Below are positions 13,112-20,204 of a DNA stretch of 20,204 nt, piece by piece. The stretch is from a virus. The translations under genes were made by a program, and so were the position numbers. Each line of letters starts with the position of its first letter. The stretch's first letter is position 1. The notes beneath the pieces are model-generated. The model was not told the DNA's origin. It saw nothing but the letters and a program-made list of their open reading frames with translations, and ran no database searches. The stretch lies in the IMG/VR virus record IMGVR_UViG_3300046457_000027, positions 1 through 20,204 of that record. One strand, 5' to 3'.

Positions 13112-13285
13112 TACCGCAGTACCCATCTCAAGCAAACAAAGCTAGGAACACTTGGCCTTCCCGAGGGAAGATAACCCTGCACACGTCCACGCCTAAGTCT
13201 GCTCTGAAGTGAACCCTCCAAGGCCACCCTCTCGCTGCTCCCGCAGCTATGGCCGCTCTTTCATTTCATTCTGGATTTATCTCAA
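13112..13285 (+). other. Non-coding leader region upstream of the capsid gene
   Basis: This 174-bp gap is the longest non-coding stretch outside the intron. It contains the hairpin CTTCCCGAGGGAAG (13157-13170), then TAACCCT (13172-13178), which also occurs within the T3-promoter-like element at 9861-9867, and finally a pyrimidine-rich leader before the capsid ATG. T7-like phages place their strongest class III promoter here (phi10), so a promoter is expected; the TAACCCT-GCACAC segment is the best candidate but the match is short. No plausible ORF with a ribosome site is seen. Confidence 0.4.
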
Positions 13286-14860
13286 ATGGCAAACGCAACA
13301 GTCCTGGCCGGTGGTCAGATTAACGGTGCAGGCGCAACTGATGCCCTGTTCCTCAAGGTTTATGGCGGTGAAGTTCTCACGGCGTTCGATCAGAACAACG
13401 TGGTTATGCCGCTGCATACCGTCCGCACTATCTCGTCTGGTGAATAAGCAGTTCACTCTTGCCTGACGTTAAACACCGCGTTAATTGCTAGGACACCCCT
13501 CAGGGGCAATCAGCAGCCAAGCCTGACCTAACGGCAGGAAGGTTCAACGACTATCCCGAAAGGGAGTAGGGAGAATGCTCTCCCCAAACGCGCGGCACTA
13601 TCTTAAAAGGAAATAGCAATAGCAAAATGACGACGAAGGTCTGTCGTATCTGCCGGACTGAAAAGCCGCTTAGCGAGTATTATCAAAGGGACTCCGGTGT
13701 CCACAGAAACGAATGTAAAGAGTGCACGAAAGAACTGCACAGGTATCGTACGTTCGGAATCTGCAATGCTAAGTATGATGAAATGCTAACCGCCCAGCAT
13801 GGTAAATGTGCAATCTGTGAAAGCGTGCTGAATAGCTCGCGCTACACAAAGCTTGCCGTTGACCATGACCACAAAACCGGTAAGGTTCGTGGACTTCTAT
13901 GTATGAATTGCAACACTGGCCTAGGACTGTTTAAAGACAGCCCGATTCGGATTCAGAATGCAATCGCTTACCTAGAGCGGTCTGGTAGTAAAGATATAGT
14001 CTGAGCTGTATGGCGACATACAGGTGGGTTAATTCCCCGGTAAGGACTCGCAACCCTTATTGAACATCGCACTGAAGAGTGCACAATTCCCGGCAACGTG
14101 GCGCGTCACGGGTGGTTACCACACCGCAGGTACGGAAATCGTTGGTCAGACTTCGAACCTCGCAGAACGCATTATCACCATCGATGACCTCTTGGTATCG
14201 AGCGTGTTCATTGCTGACATCGATGAAGCGAAGTCGCACTTCGATTACCGTAGCACCTACTCGGCTGAAACGGGCCGCTTCCTGGCAGCAAACTGGGACA
14301 AGAACGTGATGCAGGTTATGGCTCTCGCAGCCCGTGCTTCGGCTACGGTTACGGGTGCTGTTGGCGGCACGGTTCTCACCTCGGCCACCACGCTGTACAA
14401 GACCTCGGCAACGGACCTCGCTGCTGGTATCTACGCTGCAGTTCAAGCGTTCGATGAGAAGGACATTCCGATTACCTCGGAGCGTAACGCTCTCGTGCGT
14501 CCGGCTCAGTACTACCTCCTGGCGCAATCGACCGCACTGGTCAACCGCGACTGGGCAGAAGGCAATGGTAACTACGGCACGGGCAAGCTGCTGAAGATTG
14601 GTGGTGCAAACATCATCAAGACGAACCACGTCCCGAGCACGAACGTCACCACGGGTCCGACCGCTTATCAGGGTGACTTCACGAAGACCGCTGCCATCAT
14701 CACCACGAAGGAAGCAGTGGGCACGGTAAAGCTGCTCGACCTGAGCATGCGGATGTCGTACGACGAGCGCCGCTTGGGCACGCTGATCGTGAGCAAGTAC
14801 GCGGTTGGGCACGGGCTCCTTCGCCCGGAGTGCGCAGTTGAACTCGTCACGACCACGTAA
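13286..14860 (+). CDS. Major capsid protein (T7 gp10 type), split by a group I intron
   Basis: The gene is two exons: 13286-13441 (52 codons) and 14075-14860 (261 codons plus stop). Joined, they encode 313 residues (T7 gp10A is 345). Exon 1 contains DALFLKVYGGEVLTAFDQ and ends HTVRTISSG; exon 2 begins KSAQFPATWRVTGGYHTAGT. T7 gp10 reads VRSISSGKSAQFP across the same place, so the junction restores a conserved motif. Exon 2 carries IITIDDLLVSSVFIADIDEA and ends AVGTVKLLDLSMRM, YAVGHGLLRPE, also as in gp10. The protein forms the icosahedral shell. Without splicing, translation ends after SSGE at a TAA (13445-13447). The ATG lacks a strong Shine-Dalgarno sequence. A terminator follows 18 nt after the stop. 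Confidence 0.95.
13442..14074 (+). ncRNA. Group I intron (IA2-like, td-type) in the major capsid gene
   Basis: Splice sites are fixed by pairing. P1: exon CGUCUGGU (13434-13441) with internal guide GCCUGACG (13461-13468), 7 of 8 pairs including the U-G wobble at the 5' site. P10: CACUCUU (13454-13460), next to the guide, pairs over 7 bp with the first exon 2 bases AAGAGUG (14075-14081). The intron ends in G (14074). P7 strands are GACUA (13549-13553, in UUCAACGACUAUCCC) and UAGUC (13997-14001, in AGAUAUAGUCUG). A P9-like hairpin, CUGUAUG-GCGA-CAUACAG (14006-14023), has a GNRA loop. The core and the 3' domain (ATTCCCCGGTAAGG, TTGAACAT) closely resemble the T4 td intron as I remember it. The HNH ORF occupies the loop between the P7 strands. 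Confidence 0.93.
13627..14004 (+). CDS. Intron-encoded HNH homing endonuclease (endonuclease VII type)
   Basis: The 125-residue protein has an N-terminal zinc module (C6-x2-C9, C30-x2-C33) and a second one framing the nuclease centre: C61-x2-C64 and C92-x2-C95. Between them lies LAVDHDHKTG with D79-H80, and N96 follows the last cysteine, corresponding to D40 and N62 of T4 endonuclease VII. Such enzymes cleave intronless alleles of the host gene so that repair copies the intron in. AAAAGG (13605-13610) is about 16 nt from the ATG, a poor spacing that may keep expression low. Its sequence is more AT-rich in codon choice than the neighbouring virion genes, consistent with separate ancestry. The last codons (GAT ATA GTC TGA) overlap the ribozyme core. 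Confidence 0.92.
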   Translation: MTTKVCRICRTEKPLSEYYQRDSGVHRNECKECTKELHRYRTFGICNAKYDEMLTAQHGKCAICESVLNSSRYTKLAVDHDHKTGKVRGLLCMNCNTGLGLFKDSPIRIQNAIAYLERSGSKDIV

Positions 14861-14878
14861 TACACAGTAGTACCCATA

Positions 14879-14912
14879 GGGGGATTCGCTTAATTGCGGG
14901 TCCCCCTTTTTT
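14879..14912 (+). terminator. Strong intrinsic terminator after the capsid gene
   Basis: GGGGGATTCGC (14879-14889) pairs with GCGGGTCCCCC (14896-14906) over 11 bp (two G-U pairs) around a TTAATT loop, followed directly by TTTTTT. T7 has its main phage-polymerase terminator (T-phi) in exactly this place, after gene 10, where partial termination raises capsid mRNA over tail mRNA. The same role is likely here. Confidence 0.92.
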
Positions 14913-14937
14913 CGTTTACCACTCAAGGGATTCCCCA

Positions 14938-15537
14938 ATGGCATCCGCATTAATGACCGAACTCGAAGCCGTGAACATGTGTCTTGCGGCCATCGGAGAG
15001 TCTCCGGTTAATACCCTACTCAATACCGGCCTCGCTGATGTCTCATCGGCTCAGGCGAAGCTTACGGAATTCAGCCGTACCATCCAGTCTAACGGCTGGG
15101 CATTCAACACCGAACTCAACTACCCGCTTCTCCGTGGCCCCGATGGAACCATTACGGCCCCCATCAATGCCCTCTCGGTCTCCACTGATGCCGGCGTGAC
15201 TGATGCGGTTATCGCTCAACGTGGCCTAAAGATTTACGACAAGAAGGCCCACACCTACATCTTCACGAAGGACCTCACGGTCAACCTGATTCTCTTCCTG
15301 GACTGGGATGAGCTCCCCCAGGCGGCCCGCCAGTACATCGCAGTCTGCGCAGCGCGGTCCTTCCAAGGCACCAACCTGAGCTCCGATACGCTGGACAAGC
15401 TCACCCAGGATGATGAACTGAGGGCGCTGGTTGCACTCAAGGACGCTGAGGGTGACAACGGGGACTTCAACATGTTCAACGATAGCTACTCAGTGGCATC
15501 CGCATGGCAACGTCCGGGCGCGGGGGTGGTCTACTGA
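14938..15537 (+). CDS. Tail tubular protein A (T7 gp11 type, adaptor)
   Basis: AAGGGA lies 8 nt upstream of the ATG. The 199-residue product (T7 gp11 is 196) begins with the typical pattern ALMTELEAVNMCLAAIGESP and VNTLL, has the segment GWAFNTELNYPL, and ends with WDELPQAARQYIAVCAARSF and a helical C-terminus. These are diagnostic of the gatekeeper/adaptor ring that binds the portal and holds the nozzle. Its TGA overlaps the start of the tail tubular protein B gene. Confidence 0.96.
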   Translation: MASALMTELEAVNMCLAAIGESPVNTLLNTGLADVSSAQAKLTEFSRTIQSNGWAFNTELNYPLLRGPDGTITAPINALSVSTDAGVTDAVIAQRGLKIYDKKAHTYIFTKDLTVNLILFLDWDELPQAARQYIAVCAARSFQGTNLSSDTLDKLTQDDELRALVALKDAEGDNGDFNMFNDSYSVASAWQRPGAGVVY

Positions 15538-17855
15538 TGGCCTTGATTGACCACAGCATCCCCAGCCTGTTCAATGGAGTTAGCCAGCAACCCGCTACAC
15601 AGCGGAACGACTCTCAGGCTGAACTGCAAGAGAACGCGTACCCGACCATTGCTACCGGCCTACGCAAGCGCCCGCCCCTGAAGTACCTCGCTAAGTTGAC
15701 ATCGACCATCAACAGCTCGGCTGCGGTCCACGTCATCAACCGCTCCACCACAGAGCAGTATGCGGTGTTTGTCAGCAACGGCAGCCTCCAGGTATTCAGC
15801 CTTCTGGATGGCACCCCGCGAACCGTAGCGTTCCCCTCAGGGACCACCTACCTAGCCACTACGGACCCCCGCGCTGACTTCGCGTTTGTCACGGTAGCTG
15901 ATTACACCTTCGTGCTCAACAGGTCCATCCCGGTGCGCCTCGGTGCGGCATCGGCAGCCAACCCGGTGAACGTGGGCTACTTCGCTGTTGTCTTAGCGGA
16001 GCCTGGGATCATCTACACGGCAACGGTTGATGGTCACTTCGTGAGCTACACGAGCCCCACCAGTGGTGTCATCGATACGCAATCCATTGCCATCCAGTTG
16101 CAGACTCTTCTGTCCGCATCGCTGGGGGCAGGCTACACCGTGGATGTGCGCCCGAACTCCTCAACGGTCCACGTGGTCCGTCTGTCTGGGGCTGCTGTCT
16201 CTGTGGACTGTGCGGATGGCTACGCGAACACCGCAACGCTGAACCTCACCAAGACCGTCACCTCGTTCTCCAAGCTTCCCCCTACGTTTGAAGTAGGGTA
16301 CACGGTGCACATCTCTGGTGACCCCTCGGGCGGCTCCAGTGACTATTACGTGGCGTGGAACAATGGCGCATGGACTGAGTTCCCCCGGCCAGTGCAGGGC
16401 AACTCCATCAGCGTGGGGACGATGCCTTGGCAACTCGTTCGCCAATCTGATGGGACGTTCAGCTTCGCCCCTGTGACTTGGGCGGACCGACTGGTGGGCG
16501 ATGATACGAGCAACCCGCTCCCCTCGTTCATCAACCGCACCATCTCTGACATCTACTACTACCGTGGGCGCCTTGGGTTCCTCGCTGATGAGAACGTGTG
16601 CATGTCACGCGGAGGGGAGTATTACAACTTCTTCGCCAAGTCAGCGACCGCAGTTCTCGATACGGACCCCATCGATACCAACGTGGGGACCAACAAGGTC
16701 TCTATCCTGAAGTTCGCTGTGCCCTTCAATAAGAGCTTGCTACTCTTCTCGGACCAGACCCAGTTCCAGGTCACGGGTGGGCAGGAGCTGCTGACCCCCA
16801 AGACTATCCGTGCAGATGTCGCTACGGAGTTCGATGGTGGCACCGCAGCGCGCCCTGTAGGTATCGGGCAGGCGGTCTACTTCGGAGTCAAGGCGGGGAA
16901 CAACACGGGGATGAAAGAGTACTACGTGGATGCCACTACGCTGACTAACGATGCAACAGACATCACAGCGCATGTCCCCACGTATCTCCCCCAAGGGCTC
17001 TCCAAGATGGCCGCAAGTTCATCTGAAGATGTCATCTTCTGCTCGTTCGATGCTGAACCGTCCTCGGTCTATGTCTACAAGTTCTACTGGTCAGGCAACG
17101 AGAAGCAGCAGTCCGCGTGGAGCAAGTTCACGTTCAATGCTGACACCACGGTGCTGGGCATGGAGTTCATCAACAGCCGTTGCTACTTCGTCCTGAACCG
17201 CACCGATGGCACCTACCTTGAGTACATGGACATGCAGCCGAACCTGAGCGATGGCGGGATGGGCTTCACGGTCCACCTGGACCACTTGGTGGGCATCGCT
17301 GGGGTCTACAACGCCCCCGGGAACTACACAGACTTCACGTTCCCCTACAGCATCGCAAGCACTGGGTACTCCCTGGTCACGGGCGCCACCTTCACCAACC
17401 GGGGGAAGGTTCTCCCCTACACGGTGGTGGGCTCCAACATCGCTCGGGTGGCTGGTCGGTGGGATGCGGCAGGCGGGGCACTCTTCGGGCAGAACTACAC
17501 GATGCGCTATAGGTTCTCCCAGCAGTACGCGAAGGATGCCAACAAGAACGCGATGACCAGCGGAAAGCTCAAGCTTCGCAGGTTCTTCCTGGACTACACC
17601 GACTCTGGCTGCTTCAGAGTGGAGGTGCAGCCAAAGGCGCGGGACACGTACTCCTACCCGTTCACCGGGACCACCCTAGGTTCATCTTCCGCAGTCCTCG
17701 GTTCCCCCGCGATGCAGTCAGGGACCTTCAAGTTCCCCGTGCTGACTTCCAACGAGGGCGTCCGCATCGAGATCATCAACGACTCCTGGCTTCCTTCAAC
17801 CTTCCAGTCCGCTGCATGGGATGCGGAGTTCGTTGTCTTCGGGACCCGCTCATGA
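15537..17855 (+). CDS. Tail tubular protein B (T7 gp12 type, nozzle)
   Basis: The start is the ATG at 15537 in the TGATG overlap; the frame is open to the left but the family begins with ALIDHSIPSLFNGVSQQPA, which fits this start exactly. The 772 residues (T7 gp12 is 794) include LQENAYPTIATGLRKRPPLK, the nozzle-family segment ISDIYYYRGRLGFLADENVC and KSLLLFSDQTQFQVTG. The protein forms the hexameric tail nozzle attached to gp11 and to the tail fibers. The end overlaps the next ATG by four bases. Confidence 0.97.
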   Translation: MALIDHSIPSLFNGVSQQPATQRNDSQAELQENAYPTIATGLRKRPPLKYLAKLTSTINSSAAVHVINRSTTEQYAVFVSNGSLQVFSLLDGTPRTVAFPSGTTYLATTDPRADFAFVTVADYTFVLNRSIPVRLGAASAANPVNVGYFAVVLAEPGIIYTATVDGHFVSYTSPTSGVIDTQSIAIQLQTLLSASLGAGYTVDVRPNSSTVHVVRLSGAAVSVDCADGYANTATLNLTKTVTSFSKLPPTFEVGYTVHISGDPSGGSSDYYVAWNNGAWTEFPRPVQGNSISVGTMPWQLVRQSDGTFSFAPVTWADRLVGDDTSNPLPSFINRTISDIYYYRGRLGFLADENVCMSRGGEYYNFFAKSATAVLDTDPIDTNVGTNKVSILKFAVPFNKSLLLFSDQTQFQVTGGQELLTPKTIRADVATEFDGGTAARPVGIGQAVYFGVKAGNNTGMKEYYVDATTLTNDATDITAHVPTYLPQGLSKMAASSSEDVIFCSFDAEPSSVYVYKFYWSGNEKQQSAWSKFTFNADTTVLGMEFINSRCYFVLNRTDGTYLEYMDMQPNLSDGGMGFTVHLDHLVGIAGVYNAPGNYTDFTFPYSIASTGYSLVTGATFTNRGKVLPYTVVGSNIARVAGRWDAAGGALFGQNYTMRYRFSQQYAKDANKNAMTSGKLKLRRFFLDYTDSGCFRVEVQPKARDTYSYPFTGTTLGSSSAVLGSPAMQSGTFKFPVLTSNEGVRIEIINDSWLPSTFQSAAWDAEFVVFGTRS

Positions 17856-18307
17856 TTATCCGACCAGCAACAGTGGCCGACTGCATCCGCCTCTTCCCGC
17901 TCCTCCGTGAGGGGGACCGTAGGGAGATTGCTTTGGCAACCGGGGATTCCACAGTGAAGGTACTGCTGGATTCCCTGAAGGTCTCAGAGGAAGCATGGGT
18001 GGCTGAAGGTGACGATGGGGTACTGCTGGGCGTCTACGGGGTAGCCAATGTGAACGGCATGGGCGGCCCCTGGATGCTCGCCACCCCGGAGGTCTACAGG
18101 TACTCCAAGGCCCTAATCAAGGACGGCAGGAAGTGGGTCAAGGGCCTGCTCCTCCGCTACCCGATGCTGTTTAACTTTGTCCACGCGGAGAACACCAAGT
18201 CAATCGCTTGGCTCCGCAAGTTGGGCTTCACGATTGGCGAACTGGTTCCCGAGTTTGGGGCTGGCAAAGCCCCCTTCTACTTCTTCCATCAGAGTCCCCA
18301 TGTGTGA
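17852..18307 (+). CDS. gp13-like internal virion protein with GNAT fold
   Basis: The ATG overlaps the stop of tail tubular protein B (ATGA). The 151-residue protein opens with MIIRPATVADCIRLFPLLRE, the first strand and helix of a GNAT acetyltransferase fold, and ends with FVHAENTKSIAWLRKLGFTI, the usual last GNAT helix and strand. T7 gp13 (138 residues), encoded at the same place, shows the same shape (VWVGNTSHIRFLKTIGA). gp13 is a minor morphogenesis factor, and catalytic activity is not established. The acetyl-CoA binding loop R/Q-x-x-G-x-G/A is not visible, so a structural role is more likely than catalysis. Confidence 0.85.
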   Translation: MIIRPATVADCIRLFPLLREGDRREIALATGDSTVKVLLDSLKVSEEAWVAEGDDGVLLGVYGVANVNGMGGPWMLATPEVYRYSKALIKDGRKWVKGLLLRYPMLFNFVHAENTKSIAWLRKLGFTIGELVPEFGAGKAPFYFFHQSPHV

Positions 18308-18857
18308 ACCAGTAACCATCTCAACGACCACCGCGCTGGCAATCTCGATGGCGGTGTCCGCAGCGAGTGCTGCAGCTTCGTATGTCCAACAATCCGAGAG
18401 TGCCCGTAGGCAGACCAATGCAGCGCAGGATGCCTACGATGCCAATGTAGTCCAGATCAAGAACCAGCAGGTGGAAGCGAGCCAAGCGGCCTCTGCCCAG
18501 ATGTCTGAACGTGCGCGTCAGGCATTGGTGGAGACAGGCCACCTTGACGCACTCGCCAATGAGTCAGGCACCAACGCTGGCGGTTCGAATGACCGAGTAA
18601 CCAATGAGGCCGACTTCAACGCTGGGACTGACATCGCAACCATGCAGTCCAACGCCTCATCCACACAACGGAGCCTCGCGGACCAAGCGCGTGGAGCGGC
18701 AGCACAAGCATCACAGCGCATGTCCGCCATCCAGCAGCCGAGCCTTGTTGGTACAGGCCTCCAGATTGCGGGCTCGGCCATGTCAGCCTACACAGGCCAG
18801 CAACGCGCAGCAGCTATGGCAGCAGGGAAGATTCCCGCTTACCAAGGCGCCCAATAA
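18300..18857 (+). CDS. Internal virion protein B (T7 gp14 type)
   Basis: I start at the ATG at 18300, inside the end of the previous gene; T7 gp14 also starts Met-Cys, here MCEPVTISTTTALAISMAVS. The 185 residues (T7 gp14 is 196) show an N-terminal hydrophobic/Ala-rich segment, a long helical Gln/Ala-rich middle (QNAAQ-like spacing, e.g. RRQTNAAQDAYDANVVQIKN), and a second hydrophobic stretch near the end (GLQIAGSAMSAYTG). In T7 this protein is ejected into the host and forms the outer-membrane part of the DNA channel. An extended frame to the left has no ribosome site. Confidence 0.88.
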   Translation: MCEPVTISTTTALAISMAVSAASAAASYVQQSESARRQTNAAQDAYDANVVQIKNQQVEASQAASAQMSERARQALVETGHLDALANESGTNAGGSNDRVTNEADFNAGTDIATMQSNASSTQRSLADQARGAAAQASQRMSAIQQPSLVGTGLQIAGSAMSAYTGQQRAAAMAAGKIPAYQGAQ

Positions 18858-18865
18858 CACCACCA

Positions 18866-18880
18866 CTATCCGAGGATAGG
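18866..18880 (+). promoter_or_regulatory. Small hairpin overlapping the gp15-like ribosome site
   Basis: CTATCC-GA-GGATAG (18866-18879) can fold into a short stem, and GGATAGG is the only purine-rich stretch before the ATG at 18882. If it forms, it would mask the ribosome site. It resembles the hairpin CTTCCC-GA-GGGAAG at 13157-13170 upstream of the capsid gene. A regulatory effect is inference only. Confidence 0.3.
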
Positions 18881-18881
18881 A

Positions 18882-20204
18882 ATGCCACCGAATAACCAGC
18901 AGCAAATCATGCAGCGCGGTCAGGGCTCCCCTGGTCAACAGGCAGTTAATTTCCAGCCTCAAGAGAGAACTGTAGAGACCTACGCGGGAGCGGGCCAGAA
19001 CGACCCCACGCTTGCGGGCCTTGTGGATGGCCTGAAGTCCTTCAATCCCGAGCTGCAGAAGTACGCACAGTTTCAGGAGCAACAGGCGGCCACCTCCGCA
19101 TTCAAGGCAGGCACCGCACAGGGACAACTGGCTGACGCTGGGCTGGTCGATGCACAGACTGGTGGCATCAAAGTTCCTCCCCCGGATGACAGCTACAAGG
19201 TGGACCCCGCGTTCTCCCAGACCTTCGCGGCTGGCTACCGGAACTCTGTGGGTGTCAAGATTGGCTCACAGGTCCAGAACGACATCACCTCGGCCTACGC
19301 GGAGAACAAGAACAAGGACGGGTTCGACCCGGAACAGTTCCTCCACGAGCAGGTGGCACAGCACACGGCTGGCCTTACGGACCCGGCAATCATCGAGCAG
19401 GTTTCCAAGAACGTAGCTGATACCGCCAATGCGGTGCGCAAGGACTACGCTCAGGTGCAGTTCACGCGCCTCAAGGAGACCGCCAACGGGAATATCTCGG
19501 CAGCTATGGACTCCGTGATGAGCCCCACAGCGAGTCCCGCAGACATCTACAAGGGTCTCACCACAGTGGCCGAGCCGCTCCGTGGTCAGCTAGGCACGAT
19601 GACCCGCCCCGAGTTCTGGGATGCCGCACTGGATAAGGTCACCAACCTGTCCCTCAAGGCGGGTGGCCGCCCTGAACTGTTCGATGTGTTCGACCAGAAG
19701 GACCCCAATACGGGCCTCACCCCGCTGCAGATGAACCCCAAGCTCCAGTCCGAAGTGGCCCGGATGCGGGAGCACGCGGTTGGGGAGCAGAACAAGCGCA
19801 TCGAGCAGGGCCAGCAGGTGGACTTCTTCAAGGTGCGCCAGAAGGAGGAGGATGATGCGGATAACGGCGTCCTCCCCTCACAAGACGACATCGCTCACCG
19901 CATTGGGCAGCTCGGGATGTTCAAGAGCGGCTCGGAGGCTTCGGCCTACCTAGACCACCTGCAGACCAAGGCAGCCAAAGCGCAGGAGTCGGTGGCAGCG
20001 GTCAAGGCCTTAGACAATGGGCAAGGCTGGGCGCTGTCCGGTGAAGCCTACAACAAAGCAATGAATCTGAAGTTGGCTGGCCCGATTGGTACTCTGATGA
20101 ACTACGCCACCGGAGTGACCTCAGGGGACCCCTCGAAGGACCCCAACGTTCAGATGTCCCTTCAACAATTGGTGCAGACTGGCGCGAGAGCTGGGCGGTC
20201 AGAG
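18882..20204 (+). CDS. Internal virion protein C (T7 gp15 type), 5' part
   Basis: The frame is open from the ATG at 18882 to the window end: 441 codons of a gene whose T7 counterpart encodes 747 residues. It begins MPPNNQQQIMQRGQGSPGQQ, followed by a mainly helical, Gln/Ala/Asp-rich sequence with AGLVDGLKSFNPELQKYAQF and FAAGYRNSVGVKIGSQVQND, which fit gp15 homologues in composition and in the residues after the disordered N-terminus. In T7, gp15 forms the periplasmic tube of the ejectosome together with gp14 and gp16. The order gp13-gp14-gp15 is preserved. The gp16 gene should follow outside the window. Confidence 0.88.
   Translation, partial: MPPNNQQQIMQRGQGSPGQQAVNFQPQERTVETYAGAGQNDPTLAGLVDGLKSFNPELQKYAQFQEQQAATSAFKAGTAQGQLADAGLVDAQTGGIKVPPPDDSYKVDPAFSQTFAAGYRNSVGVKIGSQVQNDITSAYAENKNKDGFDPEQFLHEQVAQHTAGLTDPAIIEQVSKNVADTANAVRKDYAQVQFTRLKETANGNISAAMDSVMSPTASPADIYKGLTTVAEPLRGQLGTMTRPEFWDAALDKVTNLSLKAGGRPELFDVFDQKDPNTGLTPLQMNPKLQSEVARMREHAVGEQNKRIEQGQQVDFFKVRQKEEDDADNGVLPSQDDIAHRIGQLGMFKSGSEASAYLDHLQTKAAKAQESVAAVKALDNGQGWALSGEAYNKAMNLKLAGPIGTLMNYATGVTSGDPSKDPNVQMSLQQLVQTGARAGRSE

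Noticed and set aside
13209-13466. GTG-started open frame of 85 codons over the capsid leader and exon 1
   Set aside because: It overlaps the conserved capsid exon in another frame, crosses the 5' splice site and has no ribosome site or recognisable product.
14060-14860. Capsid as a free-standing gene starting at the TTG at 14060
   Set aside because: The first five codons belong to the intron 3' end; the conserved N-terminal capsid part is in exon 1 and the splice sites are supported by P1 and P10.
15504-15536. Extended N-terminus for tail tubular protein B
   Set aside because: It lies within the end of tail tubular protein A in another frame; the family N-terminus begins at the ATG at 15537.
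17852-18307. A catalytic acetyltransferase moron gene
   Set aside because: GNAT features are partial, the acetyl-CoA loop is not visible, and T7 gp13 occupies the same place with the same shape.
1-20204. Temperate or satellite element, CRISPR array, tRNA genes
   Set aside because: No integrase, repressor, attachment-like repeats, spaced direct repeats or cloverleaf sequences were found by eye; the gene order is that of a lytic T7-like phage.

Overview
The window is part of the genome of a lytic, T7-like podophage (Autographiviridae type). All convincing genes are on the + strand, packed with 1-4 nt stop/start overlaps, and follow the T7 order: lysozyme (gp3.5-like), primase-helicase (gp4), DNA polymerase (gp5), 5'-3' exonuclease (gp6), gp7.3-like protein, portal (gp8), scaffold (gp9), major capsid (gp10), tail tubular proteins A and B (gp11, gp12), and internal virion proteins (gp13, gp14, gp15, the last cut by the window end). 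No integrase, repressor, tRNA or CRISPR is visible. The RNA polymerase and terminase genes must lie outside the window. The fairly GC-rich sequence would fit a proteobacterial host, perhaps a beta-proteobacterium, but nothing here identifies it.

Region 1 (1-4344, early/DNA metabolism): the tail of an unknown gene, the amidase, a cluster of very small ORFs (some with a membrane segment), an HTH protein with two SH3/KOW-like repeats, two small unknowns, the primase-helicase with a probable internal start for a helicase-only form, and a GH24 muramidase followed by a textbook intrinsic terminator. Region 2 (4345-9848): a small unknown gene, a family A DNA polymerase with a shortened thioredoxin-binding insert, a possible winged-helix protein, an overlapping i-spanin/o-spanin pair, small unknowns, a nucleotidyltransferase-fold protein, the exonuclease, and two Cys-rich proteins (the second with a DUF3310 C-terminus), closed by a long hairpin. 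Region 3 (9849-20204, late/virion): a gap with a match to the core of the T3 RNA polymerase promoter, then the morphogenesis genes, with a strong terminator directly after the capsid gene.

The most striking element is a group I intron of about 633 nt (13442-14074) that interrupts the major capsid gene between its codons 52 and 53, inside the conserved capsid motif SSG/KSAQFP. Both splice sites are supported by base pairing: P1 with a U-G wobble at the 5' site and a 7-bp P10 at the 3' site. The catalytic core (P7 strands, GNRA-capped P9-like hairpin) resembles the T4 td intron (subgroup IA2). The intron carries an endonuclease VII-type HNH gene whose last codons form part of the ribozyme core. 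Splicing yields an uninterrupted capsid protein of 313 residues; unspliced RNA would stop after 53 codons.

Functionally the window gives replication (primase-helicase, polymerase, exonuclease), lysis (amidase, muramidase, two spanin subunits; no certain holin) and head/tail assembly. The novelty is in the intron, in the many small unassigned ORFs, and in departures of known proteins from the T7 versions.
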